Assembly: GCA_009809945.1 (NCBI GenBank)
Contig: WTPW01000975.1
Coordinates: forward strand, 201,911-265,910
Direction of reading: 5' to 3'
DNA length: 64,000 bases
Origin: Gigaspora margarita
Taxonomy: Eukaryota; Glomeromycota; Glomeromycetes; Diversisporales; Gigasporaceae
Shown here piece after piece: positions 33,852 to 45,250 of the stretch (position 1 is the first letter of the stretch; each line of letters begins with the position of its first letter). The notes under the pieces are model-generated. The model did not search any database and was not told the origin of the DNA. It was given only the letters and a program-made list of their open reading frames with translations. A program made the position numbers and the translations under genes.

Positions 33852-34890
33852 TATACCAATAAAATTTAAATTGGATAAAGAAAGCACTAATACAATAATG
33901 GGCATAAACTATGCACAAGCACTAGGAATACACAACATAATAGATAAACTATCAATAGCAGAAGCAGTAGGAAGCAATGTAGCAATACTAGGCAAAATAC
34001 TAGTAAACCTCAAAATTAATAAATACTTTATGCCTAATATAAAGATGAATATGCTAAAAACTAATCAAAATATATCTTTTTAAGCAACAAAATACAATCA
34101 GAATTAGGTATTACTAAAGATTTCAAAAATCAAATTATCAAAATTAATAAAAAATCTGTAAACAACCAATAAACTTTAATTAGTTGGCCAAACTATTATG
34201 GCAACTTATTTCATAGGACAAGAGGATGATATAATCTTTCTGATTATATAGAAATTTATGGACTGAATAAGCCTATTTTTTATCGACTTGACTCTAAGCA
34301 CCAAAGAAGTTATCAGAGCAGGCAAGAGAAAAAGTCACCCAATATTCTAAAACAACCAAAATATAATGATCATGTTGTAAAGACTACTAATGATCAAAAG
34401 GGTTAAATCTTTTAAAATACTTATCTTATGATACCATACTAGCCAAATACTTTAATAAATCTTCTCAAAATAAGAATCATGCCAAGATTCACAATAAAGA
34501 AATAAACCAGAATTACAAGTTTACTGAACCCAAAAGAGAACAATATAAACATTTTAGTCAGGTTCATATTAATAATGAAGTACTGCATATATTTTATAAA
34601 CAGTATATAAAAATTAAGTAGCACAAGAAGTAAATAGGATTAATATGCAACAGGCACTGGCATGAAATAGTTGAAGCTATAATCCAAACTAGAAGTAATC
34701 TAATTTAAACATTCTTATAGTATAAAGAACTATATCAAAAAAAAAATAATATGATGACTAAATAGATAGTATTACATACAGGAAATGCTGATATACAAAA
34801 TAATATTAGAATAATAGAAAGTAATAGACTTGCACAATTAGAAGTGATAATATATGCATCAATGGGATAATCAATAAGAGACAAACTTAT

Positions 34891-35112
34891 ATACCGTATT
34901 CTATTATGAATAAGCACCCCTTTTTTTAAAATTTTAAACTCAACATTCTTGATAACTATCTAATCAAACTTAATAAAAATTTATTTATTTAAATTTTATA
35001 GATCTATAAAATTTAAATAAATAAATTTTTATTAAGTTTGATAAGATAGTTATCAAGAATATTAAGTTTAAAATTTCAAAAAAGAGGGTGCTTATTCATG
35101 ATAGGATATGGT
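34891..35112. mobile_element. Near-perfect palindromic MITE, about 222 bp
   Basis: The sequence is one hairpin centred at TATAGATCTATA (about 34997-35008). Its ends read TACCGTATTCTATTATGAAT and, inverted, TACCATATCCTATCATGAAT. It interrupts retroelement coding DNA. TA borders are possible. Confidence 0.8.
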
Positions 35113-35764
35113 AGTCAAATAGTAAAATAAATTGGAAAACAGAAAGAATTTTTAAAGAAATACAAAAAGCATATAATATAGAATCTAAGTATTATATATT
35201 ATACATAGGAATATCCAAAAATAGATAAAGATGAAGTCAAACAAAACCTCAAGGAAATACTTAAAAGAACTAAGAACACTGATATAGTAATACTATTAAA
35301 AAACTTAGCATCTAGTAAATATTATAGTGCAACAATCCAAGAACTAGATAAAATACGAAATAGTATAAAGAAAGAATTTTGATATAAAAAGAAATATCAA
35401 ACAGATAATCTAATAGATAGACTTAAAATATATTTTGATACTTAACACTATTTTGGAGCTGAAGTTGAAATACTCTTGAAGAATATGAAGAAGTACTTCA
35501 CAAATATGGTAATAAAATTCAGAAGTGAACAAGATATGCATGCATATATAATATATAGATAATAATTACAAAAAATATTTAAAACTATAGTTAAGTATAC
35601 TAGTAAAGCAGTAGTTGAAACTCTGCAGAAAACAGAATTTGACATCAAAGAACAAGGCAATAAAATACAAATATTATGCTATTATGCTAATGATATGATA
35701 TCATCAGATAGGAAACTAGACAAACCACTTAAATAAAGGTTACAAGACTTAGATAAATAGGATC

Positions 35765-36048
35765 TAGTGATCCAAATCATTAGTTGAAAAACCAACTAGT
35801 TAACAACTAGTTAACTAATCAATTAGAAAATTTTTAACCAACTAATCATTAGTTGATTATCTACATAATAAATTTAAAATATAGAATTTTTTTAGCCAAT
35901 CAGAATGGTTTAAAATAATACAGAAAATATGTAATTATTTATTATGCCAATTAAATTTATTGAAATCATAAAACTATTAGTTGCAACTAATTGACAACTA
36001 AGTTGACAACTAATTGATTAAAAACATTTTAATCAACTCAGAACACTA
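35765..36048. mobile_element. hAT-like MITE inside the retroelement relic
   Basis: The ends read TAGTGATCCAAATCA and, inverted, TAGTGTTCTGAGTTG. The flanks are ATAGGATC (35757-35764) and ATGGGATT (36049-36056), 6 of 8 identical with transition differences. The interior is rich in AACTAGTT and CAACTAATTG palindromic words. Confidence 0.65.
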
Positions 36049-37493
36049 ATGGGATTCAACAAAAGGAATAAATATATGCTTATACCACAAGATATTATAT
36101 CTAAAGAAAGTCTAATAAAAAATAATAGACAAGTAGGCTATGTAGACTCAGTAGTATATCTAACTGAAACAATAGAAAGATTAATATTAGAAAACCAAAA
36201 AAACACACTGATAAGCAAAATAATAAAGAAGCAAAACAAATGCAAACTGAAAAATTGGTACAAATGCAGTTTCATATAAACCAACTATCTAATAAGATAG
36301 CAGGAAAAGTATTTGTTAATAAAACACTTTAAAAAACATCTAAAACACCTATATTAGGAAAAATAATAAGTAGTATGCAATATAAAATGCAAAAAATTTA
36401 ATAAGAAATAAAAAAATAATAAATTTGAAGAATTCCTAAAAGATATAGAATACTCGCAAAGGATTTTACTGATATCGAAATGAGATTCGATAATATAAAC
36501 AATATGTCAAAAAGTAAAACCAAGAAATTCATAGAAACTATACAAAATATCAAAAGCATACCTGAAGAAATAAGATATAGAAACCCACATATAACAGATA
36601 AACAACAAGTTTATAATTTTATTAATTATTGAAGTAATCAGAATAAATAAAAGAAAACTTAGTATTTAAATGAAATTGAAAAGAAGAAAAAGCTATCAAG
36701 GCAAAGCTAAAAAAATACTCAATATGGCTACAAAAGAATTTAAAAAGAAAATGATACCTGAAAAAATGGTAATAATACAACAACTATTAGCCATATCTGA
36801 AACTAAAAAAGATGAAAAATTAAGAATAAAAGCAAATACTAAACAATTAACCTTTTTAGCAGAATGGGCTAAGGAAGTAGACCCTAATCTTATTAAAAAA
36901 GATATTATCAAAAATCTAGCAACTGACAAACTAATGATTACAATAGAATTAGTACCTGATAATATAATAAAACATATCAAGAATAAGTTTAAGCCAACAA
37001 TTATTGATAATATTGACAATGAAAGTGACAATGAAGATAACTTCTATCAGAATATGTTTAATAAACAAAATATGAGATTGAACTAAATTTTTTGGAAAAA
37101 GCTCAAAAACAAGAGCAAAAGGCTGAATCTTCTAAAACAAAAACAAGATCTAGAAGAAGTGATAGCGAAACATCAAATGTATCTTCATTTTATCTACTAA
37201 GTACAATTAGATCACCAATGATAATACTGCCATTATCAAAACTATTAGAAAGCCCAGGTTATATAATACAACAAATGATGACCATTGAAATAATTAGAAA
37301 GAAATAGTTACTGAACTACCTACAATATCAAGCTTTATTGAAGAAAGATCTAATATAACACAACCAATAATAATTCAAGTATGAATAATGATGGATTACC
37401 AGAAATAACTGAATATCCTTAGTATAATATGAACAAAAAAAAATACATAAATAGTAGACCTAGTTTAACAAGAAACTATTCAAACACCTGTAG

Positions 37494-38504
37494 CAGTATT
37501 GTATGTTTTGGCTATCCATAGCCTTTTTTGGCTTGTTCATATTCAAAATTGTCCAAATATCCAAAATTGTTCAAAGCTTGTCCAGGCTTTAATAATTAAA
37601 TTTTTTTTTTTTTTTGGTTTCAAAGTGCCTACCTTGGAATTTAGTAATTTTTTGTTCAAGATATTAGGGCCATCAGTAACCCACAAAGAGATATACCAGC
37701 ATTTGTTACATTGAAAAGAGTACAACTAGCTATACCTGCAACTTTTGGTTGCCTATTTAAGTAGCCACCTAAGGTTCTATACTAGCTGCCATACCTGTAA
37801 CACACATACCGGCATTGCCTATTTAATCCCTCTGATCTTTTGTTTTTCTTGCCCAACCCATCCTGTATTACCAAAACAATCCTGTTACATAAGTCAGTCA
37901 AACCGTTTCAGATGCTTATTTGTAGTCCTTAGGACTTAGTCAGGCATTTCTGGTCTGTTATTCTTGGGGGAAACTTGGTAGAGCATCACCATTTCCGGTA
38001 CTTATCTATACTTTCAGTAACTTATACTACAGTTTTACCTATATACTTGCAGTCAGGGCTAACTATTAAACTGCTACCATTACCTACTACCACCCTTGTG
38101 AAGTTCACCGAACCCCAGTATTCTATTCTCTTACCAGGATTCTTTTCTCCAGAATACCAAACTACCAATTCAGTTAGTCTGGAAGGATCGGTTAGCCCGG
38201 CTTTAGGCACCTTATAATCTCCCTTTTCTTGATCCCTACTTCTATAACATAGGTTCTTTTTCTCCGGCATGACTCCGGCAACCAGGTTGGTATACCTCCT
38301 TTTGCCATAGAGGCTCTTGCCCATTCAGCTTTAATAATTAATAAATCTATCTAAAAATTATATAACTATATATTTTTTTAGGTGCTGAACATATTCCAGT
38401 TAAAATTAAAATAGGTTATTTTAATAAAATTTTAAGTAATTTTACTTTATTTAATTGTTCAAAATTGTTCAAAATTTTTTCTAAACTGTTCTGTGACAAC
38501 ACTG
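37494..38504. mobile_element. hAT-like MITE (second copy of the 29.7 kb family) carrying a retroposon
   Basis: It aligns with 29697-29974 from CAGTATTGTATGTTTTGG to the inverted end CAGTGTTGTCACAG. The flanks CCTGTAG and CCTATAG agree at 6 of 7. The retroposon at 37600-38327 sits inside, and the rest is continuous with the other copy (ATAAATCTATCTAAAAATTA). Confidence 0.75.
37600..38327 (-). mobile_element. SINE-like retroposon (minus strand), perfect 14-bp TSD
   Basis: GCTTTAATAATTAA stands at 37586-37599 and 38328-38341. The sibling MITE at 29.8 kb has it once (GCTTTAAAATTAATAAATC), an empty site. A poly(A) tail lies at the left (T run 37601-37615), so the insert reads on the minus strand from 38327. 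Its head (TGGCAAAAGGAGG, then GGTTGCCGGAGTC) only vaguely resembles Pol III boxes. The body shares CTAAGGTTCTATACTAGCTG with the SINE at 17.6-18.3 kb. A 100-codon minus-strand open frame (38324-38022) lies wholly inside and is probably not a gene. Confidence 0.8.
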
Positions 38505-39385
38505 CCTATAGTACAACAAGTTGAACAATCTAAAGAATAGGAACTAACTGACCTTATAAAATCACCAATCCAAACTGTATTTGAAAAAAAGAAATCACAA
38601 ACATTATGAGAAACTGTGATCAAAAATCAAATAGTAGAAAATATGCCACATAATAGCAATGAATCATTTTATAGACAAAGACAAGATTTATACAATGAAA
38701 AGCATATGCAATATAGAAGTCTAATACACCAAATTAAACCAATACCTTTATCATCTAATACTCATGAACAATTATTTGAAAAAAAGAAAGAAGATAAAGA
38801 TTCAAATGAAACAAATAATAATAAAATACTCATATTGAAGTGCATTTCAAATATCAACCTAAAAAAGCACAAAAAGAAAGTAAATTTACTATATATAAAG
38901 AATTAGTACATATCTCTAATAAAATAAAAAAGCATATTATATTCAATATAGATATAGATAAATTTATATTCATGGACCAGAAATATATATTAAAACCTAA
39001 TATATGAACATCTGTTAAAATTACCCAAAAAAAAAATCTAATTCAAACACCTTTACATATAGTACAAATTGGAATAGTAGTGCAAAATAGAATAATTAAC
39101 AATTCTACGATCTGAATAATTAATTATTTAGATAAAACAATAATAATATCAAAAGGTACCATATTGGCTATAGCAAGAAAATTAAAGAAATATTTGATAT
39201 AGATACTACTAAACAAGAAAAGGAAAAAACAAAAAAAAAAAACTAGAAATACTTTTTAAGAATACCACATCTAAATATAGAAATTATTATTACTATTATT
39301 TAATAAATTTATTACTATATTCTAAAGAAAACATGCAAAACCTACAATATACAATCAAAAGATGTTTGAACCAATTATATTAACA

Positions 39386-42300
39386 GAACCCCAGACATCT
39401 CTCATATAGGTCATAACTGATCTGCATGAATTTAGACATTTTTGCTACCCCTAAAATCAAGTAAATTTGCTAAAATTAGATTATTACATATAAATTTTAT
39501 AGAAATTCGCTAAAAACTAAATTATAACATCTAGCATCAGGTAAATAAATTTTTTTATTTGAATTCGTAAAATTAAAATAAAAAAATTTTCATCAAATTT
39601 GGTCAAGAACTCGTGAAAATATCTTTAATAAAAGTTCCTGTAAACAATTTCAACATAGCTTCTTTGTAATATGTTTTTTTGTTTTTTCAAAATAACCTAT
39701 TATTCAGCGATAATTTACAAGAAATTTTACTATGCTAACTAAAAAAAAAATTATAACAAGACTTGTAGCGCATATCATAGACTAATAGAATCTCAATTTT
39801 CATGAAATAATATTGAAAACTTGTGAAAATATTAACATTTTTGTAAATTCAAACACATACATTTTTGCAAGTTTTCTCCTATATTCAAATACTTCTAAAA
39901 GTATTTTTTCAAATTGAAACCTCCAAAACACAATTAAGTAAATTAATATAATAGGATTCAAGAGTCTTAAATTAAAATTCTATCAAAAACGGATTAATAT
40001 TGACAAAGTTAATAAAAACAGAAAAATCATAATTACAGATTAGATTTTCACAAGTTCGAATAAAACAAGTTACTGTGTACTAATAAAATCAATAGAGTAT
40101 AGATAAAAATTTTGTTTCTAAAATTTCAAGTTATTTGGTTAAATATTTATTCCATAATAGCTATTTTCATTTGGTACAACTTATTATAATATATTTTTTG
40201 GAAATAGAAGAATCTTTTATCAAAGATATCTCTATAAGTTATTGACCAAATTTGATAAAAATTTTTTTATTTGAATTCTATATATTTGTAGAATTCAAAG
40301 AAAAAAAGTTTTATCGAATTTGATTAAAAACTCATAGAGATATCTTTGATGAAAGATTTTTTTATTTTCAAAAACGTATATCACGTGCCAAAATTGAGAG
40401 AAATTCGAATCTAGTTGCAAATGAAAAATCTAAATATCTTTGTCAATATTAATTCATTTTTGATAAAATTTTAACTAAAGACTCTCAAATACCTATTAGG
40501 TTTCATTTTGAGAAAGTGCTTTTGGAAGCATTTGAATATAGAGAAAACTTGTAAAAACGTGCATCTGAATTTACAAAAACGTTAATATCTTCACGAGTTT
40601 TCAATATTTTTTCATAAAAATTGAGATTCTATTAATCAATTATATGCTCTAAAAGTTTACTTAGTACGTAGTAACTTGTTTCATTTGAACTTGTGAAAAT
40701 CTAGTCTGTGATAGTGATTTTTCTGTTTTCATCAAAATTGAAAATTTTAGAAAATCCCAAATCTAGAAGCAAATTGAAAAATCATCATAACTTCTTTAAT
40801 ATTAATCCGTTTTTGATGAAATTTTAATTTAAGACTCTCGAACACCTATTATATTAACTTACTTAATTGTGTTTTAGAGGTTTCATTTTGAGAAAGTACT
40901 TTCGGAAGCATTTGAATATAGAGGAAAAGAGGGCATCCATAAATAATATTATATACCCCTACATAGTAGCTCTTGACCCCCCCTACTATATAAAAAAAAT
41001 TTTAAAAATCCGTATGTTTATATATAAAATTTTACAAAAACTTGAATATATTATGACCCAGTAATCCAATCTGAATGATTTTGGTACCATTTGATTCGTC
41101 TCTATAAGACAAATCCAATGGTACCAATATCATTTTATTTGGATTACTGGATCACGTTTTATTAATGAAATACTATTGATTTTATAGTAATTTTATAAGG
41201 AAACATAGTATTTTGTTAATAAAACATGATCCAGTGATCCAAATCAAATGATTTTGGTACCATTCGAATTCTCTCCTCGAGACAATTCGAATAGTACCAA
41301 AATCATCCAATTTGAACCTCTAGATCAATTTTTAGACAAATTTTTATAAAAAAATTGCATTATGTTAGGGGGGACCCCCCCTACATATTGGAAAATCGTT
41401 ATATTTTGGGGACCCCCCTCAAGTATAATGTTATTTATGGATGCCCCAAACTTGTGAAAATGTATGCATCCAAATTTACAAAAACATTAATATTTTTATG
41501 AGTTTTTAATATTATTTCATGAAATTTGAGATTTTATTAGTTTATGATATGCGCTACAAGTCTTGTTATAATTTTTTTTTAATTAGCATAGTAAAATTTC
41601 TTGTATATCATTGCTAAATAGTAGGTTATTTTGAAAAAACAAAAAAATATATTACAAAGAAACTACGTTAAAATTGTTTACAGGAACTTTTATCAAAAAT
41701 ATCTCTATGAGTTCTTGACCAAATTTGATAAAAATTTTTTTATTTTAATTTTACAAATCCATAGAATTCAAATAAAATATTTTTTATTAAATTTGATCAA
41801 GAACTCATAAAGATAATATTAACTACAATTATTATGCAAATTACTAACTAATTTGCAATTGCATTATATAATTATTTGTTTATTAAGGGTAGGGTGTACA
41901 TAGATCATTTTTCATATGATCTACGTGGTATATTAAATTTTTACATAGTAAATAAAAAAATACTTCTAATAAAACTTTTTAACATCTTAACCAATTTGTA
42001 TTAAATTTATATAATATATAGTTTAATATAGTTTGTTTATAATAGTGAAGTTGCGCAATATGTATTGCTTTAAAAAAAATTAACTTCACATATAACTAAA
42101 ATCTCTGAGATCACTATATGTTTTTCCTGTATAGTACAAAGAATTGCTAATCCTAATTGGTCAAATCATGTGATGTTTTTATGATTTCATATGTTTTGGT
42201 TACACTAAGTTGATCTACAATCTATTTTATATGAATTTGGAAATATTGTCACCTACTCTTAACATACAATCACGATCAATGATTATAATATATATGCAGG

Positions 42301-42648
42301 GTAAGTACCAAGTTGCTATTAATACTAAAGCTTGATTACATGCTACAACTACTTTTATTTATTTTCAATTATAATTGATTATCACTTTACTCTATATAGC
42401 CATTAATAACTTGTTATATTCAGATCAATCATTATAGCACAACTTAACTTGTTACAATGATTTTTGCAAAATGTGAGTAAATTGCTAAAAATAAAATATA
42501 ACATGCATAAAATCTTAGTAATTCACCAAAATATTCAATTATAATCCTTTTTAAAATTAACTTCAATTTGCTAAATTTTAAATTTGAACCAATTTGAATC
42601 AATTTGCTAAAAAAAAAATATATATATATCAGAGATGTCCCGGGGTCC
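39386..42648. mobile_element. 3.26 kb nested-palindrome (foldback) element, perfect 10-bp TSD TATATTAACA
   Basis: TATATTAACA occurs at 39376-39385 and 42649-42658. The ends read GAACCCCAGACATCTCTCAT and, inverted, GGACCCCGGGACATCTCTGA. The interior folds on itself. About 39545-40120 pairs with about 40650-41800, which is interrupted by a MITE, and about 40205-40375 forms an inner hairpin. About 40490-40640 is a partial direct duplicate of 40870-40930 plus 41447-41560. There is no coding sequence. About 41830-42600 is AT-rich spacer. The 9-10 bp TSD suggests a Mutator-like foldback. It interrupts the pol frame. Confidence 0.85.
40931..41447. mobile_element. Hairpin-rich MITE, GGGCATCCATAAATAA family, copy 1
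   Basis: The ends read GGGCATCCATAAATAATATT and, inverted, GGGCATCCATAAATAACATT. The direct duplicate at about 40540 shows the unoccupied phrase TATAGAGAAAACTTG. It holds two hairpin modules of about 100 bp (about 41054-41155, 41226-41335) and runs such as GGGGGGACCCCCCC near 41369. A second copy is at 51476-52145. The short open frame at 40867-41064 spans its left edge and is not a gene. Confidence 0.85.
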
Positions 42649-44190
42649 TATATTAACACTCAATTGTAAAGAAAAAGATATACTCTTTAGAAATAAACCT
42701 AGAATGCCTAGACAATATTCTGAAGATAAAATTGAACAGACAAATAAACTCTTTGATGACTTAAAAAAACAAGAGTTTATACAATCATCCAAAGCAGTAT
42801 GAGTATCATCTTTAGTAATTATCCAAAAGAACGATGAATTATATAAAGTAGCTATAGATTATACTAAGCTTAGTAAATATTTAGAGAATGATCTATATGA
42901 AATTTCTAATATTATTAAAATGTTGCAACAATTAGCGCAATATAAGATATTTTCAATATTAGATTTTATTGTGACTTATTACTAGTTCATGTTAAGAAAA
43001 AAAATAAGCCTAAAACTACTATATTTTTTCTCAGCATAGAAAAATTTGAATAGAATATTCTACCTATAGGATTAAAAACTGTACTTGCATATATACTGAA
43101 ATATATATGTTGTGCTCCAAGTACAAATTAGCACAGTTGTCAATTAGAACAGCCCAGATATCAATATTTATAGCCAAAATAAAAAACTGATCTAATCTAA
43201 CCCTATCTAACCCTAATATCTGGGCTAAATTAATTTTTAATTTGGTTAGATTAACAACTGGGCTGATTTGCATTTGGGGCACAACATATATATAAATTAT
43301 TTGGAGATTTTTTGTTTATATATATTTATATAGATGATTTGACTATATCAAGTGACTCAATTGATGAGCATATTTGATATATCAAAATGGTATTTAAACA
43401 CATTGAAAAAGAAGGCATGAGTCTAAAACTAAGCAAGTATAAATTCATAGTAACAAAGATATTAATATTAAATCACTTAGTTGAATTTAGAAAAATCTAC
43501 CTTAACCAAGTCAAAATTAAAGCCACCAACTGATGTAAATAGAGTAAAAAGATTTACTAGATTTATGAACTATTTTAGAAGATATATTCAGAAGTTTGCT
43601 CAAATAGCACAACCAATTTACAACTTGTTAAAAAAGAATATTCAATTTGAATAGACTAAAGAATATCAAAAAGCATTTGATTTACTAATAAAAAAAATAA
43701 TGAATGTATAGTTCTAACTTATTTCAAAAAAGGATACCAATTAATCCTAGAAACTGATACCTCAAATAATGGAAATAGCGCAATTCTAAAAACAAGTTAA
43801 TCCTGATCTGGTGTACTATAAAACCAAAGAAGCTAGATCCAAAGGAGCAGAATATGAACCTACTAAATTCTAAAAAAGAAATAATAGAATTCAGATCAAA
43901 ATCTTTTATGCTTACACAAAGATTATAGAGCTCAATTCAGAAAGAACTATATGTGATTTTACTTTTATCTCACCAATTGGCAACATTATATTAAAAAAGA
44001 AACCTATAATAATAAGAACTAATAATACGAGAATATCTGATTTAACAAAAAAATTATATGAAATGATACTATACAAAAATGGGTCATAAAGCTTCAAGAC
44101 TTTAACTAGACTATAGAAAGAATACCAAAAAAGAACAATCATATTGCAGATTGGCTTAGCAGACAAATAAATATGAATAATCAAGGAGAA
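42649..44190 (+). pseudogene. Ty3/Gypsy-like reverse transcriptase and RNase H, decayed
   Basis: RT begins at KEKDILFRNKPRMPRQYSE, continues to KKQEFIQSSKAV, then VSSLVIIQKNDELYKVAIDY. After a frameshift come KPKTTIF and NILPIGLK. A MITE (43109-43285) splits the region before the YIDDL catalytic motif (about 43329). Next are VNRVKRFTRFMNYFRRYI, then TKEYQKAF and the RNase H start LETDTSNNG (about 43750). The end is DFN-stop-TIERIPKKNNHIADWLSRQ (about 44095-44165), the standard Gypsy RNase H C-terminus. Stops at family-conserved Trp positions: TGA 42800-42802, TAG 43051-43053, TAG 43652-43654. No intact frame remains. Confidence 0.85.
43109..43285. mobile_element. 177-bp MITE inserted in the RT gene
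   Basis: The ends read GTTGTGCTCCAAGTACAAAT and, inverted, GTTGTGCCCCAAATGCAAAT, pairing for about 38 bp. ATATATAT flanks both sides (43101-43108, 43286-43293), a possible 8-bp duplication, although the word is low complexity. Confidence 0.75.
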
Positions 44191-44529
44191 CAAATAATAT
44201 TACTAAAAATAAAAATTAAAGATAAGGAACCAAAAGAAAAAAAGAGATACCTAATAAGGTCAAAAATGAAAATTTAGCTATAAAACTACTTGGAATTCCT
44301 ATATTATTTCAAGTACCAATTACCATTAATTAAGCTAATAAAGATAAAAATACAAGTTCAACTATATTATCAATTAAAAAGAATATTCGAAGATTCAAAA
44401 GAATGTTTAACCTATCTAAAGAAAAAGCTGATAATACCATATAAACTCAACTGTATTGAATATGAAAAAGATATGAAGATCAAGAAATATAATCTATTTG
44501 AATGTCCAAAAGAAAATACCAAAAAAAAG
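44191..44529 (+). other. Link between the Gypsy pol relic and the Merlin-type relic
   Basis: Coding-like, Lys-rich sequence. A frame at 44290-44535 is open for 81 codons and ends FECPKENTKKKY. No motif is recognised. It may be the start of the ISXO2-type transposase gene, or its N-terminal zinc ribbon, but only one Cys pair is hinted at. Confidence 0.3.
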
Positions 44530-45250
44530 TATTAATCTTTAATGGTACCATATTCATGAATAGCAAACTATTATGTAATAAGCTCCTTGAGCTAGGATAT
44601 TTTTGGCTTATTAAAATAAGTCATAAATCGATAACCAAGTTCACAGGACATGCAAAAACAACTATCACTAGATGAACACATGCTTATAGAATACTTATTA
44701 CTAAAAAAATTAAGAAAATAGAAACCATATAGAAGAACCTGATGTTATCATAGAAATATATAAATTCCTATTTTGGAAAACAAAAGTTAATAAAACTATA
44801 TGAGTATTTAATGGAAAAGAAAAAATATCCAAAAAAAAAATATTTGCAACAATCGTTAAAGATCGATTGCAAAAAACTTTACTTTACTATATATAAAAGT
44901 ATATACGTTCTGGATCTATAATATACTCAGATATGTAAAAGAGATATATCAATATCTATACAAAACTAGGCATGCAACACCACACTATCAATCATGGACA
45001 TAAATTTAGCATATAAAAATATACCAATAGCATTGAAGCCACATGGTATGTGTTGAAAGATACAATCCCAGTAAGAAATTGAAAAAAGAATAATCTACCA
45101 TTTTATCTATCTGAATTCATATGGCAAAAACAAAATAAGGAAAATGAAATAGATCTGTATGATGTACTAATAGATTGCTTACGAGATAGTAATATATTTC
45201 TCAATAAAGAAACAATAAAAGAAAATGTTAAAAAAAATTTGTAATTGCAA
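44530..45250 (+). pseudogene. ISXO2/IS1595-type (Merlin superfamily) transposase, decayed
   Basis: Recognisable family landmarks in order: ISHKSITKFTGHAKTTITR-stop-THAYRIL (about 44615-44690), then EIYKFLFWKTKVNKT-stop-VFNGKEK (about 44750-44815). Next is a segment ending SIIYSDMQKRY (second catalytic Asp, 44930-44932). Last come GMQHHTINHGHKF and TNSIEATWYVLKDTIP (catalytic Glu, 45035-45037), then LPFYLSEFIWQKQ. The first catalytic Asp of the usual EIDESK motif is Tyr here (EIYKFL). TGA at 44673-44675 and 44801-44803 fall where the family normally has Trp. No TIRs were found. In eukaryotes this domain marks Merlin DNA transposons. Confidence 0.75.

Larger units (their letters stand above)
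33854..39375 (+). pseudogene. Decayed retroelement polyprotein (gag/protease region), much interrupted
   Basis: Long Lys/Asn/Ile-rich coding-like frames on the plus strand. Examples are 33814-34083 (INYAQALGIHNIIDKL), 34160-34400 (SWPNYYGNLFHRTRG, then a TGA), 35160-35500, 36049-36279, 36670-37086 (138 codons, with LAEWAKEVDPNLIKK) and 38530-39200. Each is linked to the next by stops, frameshifts or inserted elements. The last part ends IISKGTILAIARKLKK and is open over about 110 codons apart from two TGA (39005-39007, 39113-39115). It lies upstream of, and collinear with, the RT region resuming at 42649. I therefore take it as the 5' part of the same Ty3/Gypsy-like element, but gag and protease assignments are inference. 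No LTRs were found. Confidence 0.5.

Noticed and set aside
38022..38324. 100-codon minus-strand frame as a protein gene
   Set aside because: It lies entirely inside a retroposon with poly(A) and a perfect 14-bp TSD, and matches no family I recognise.
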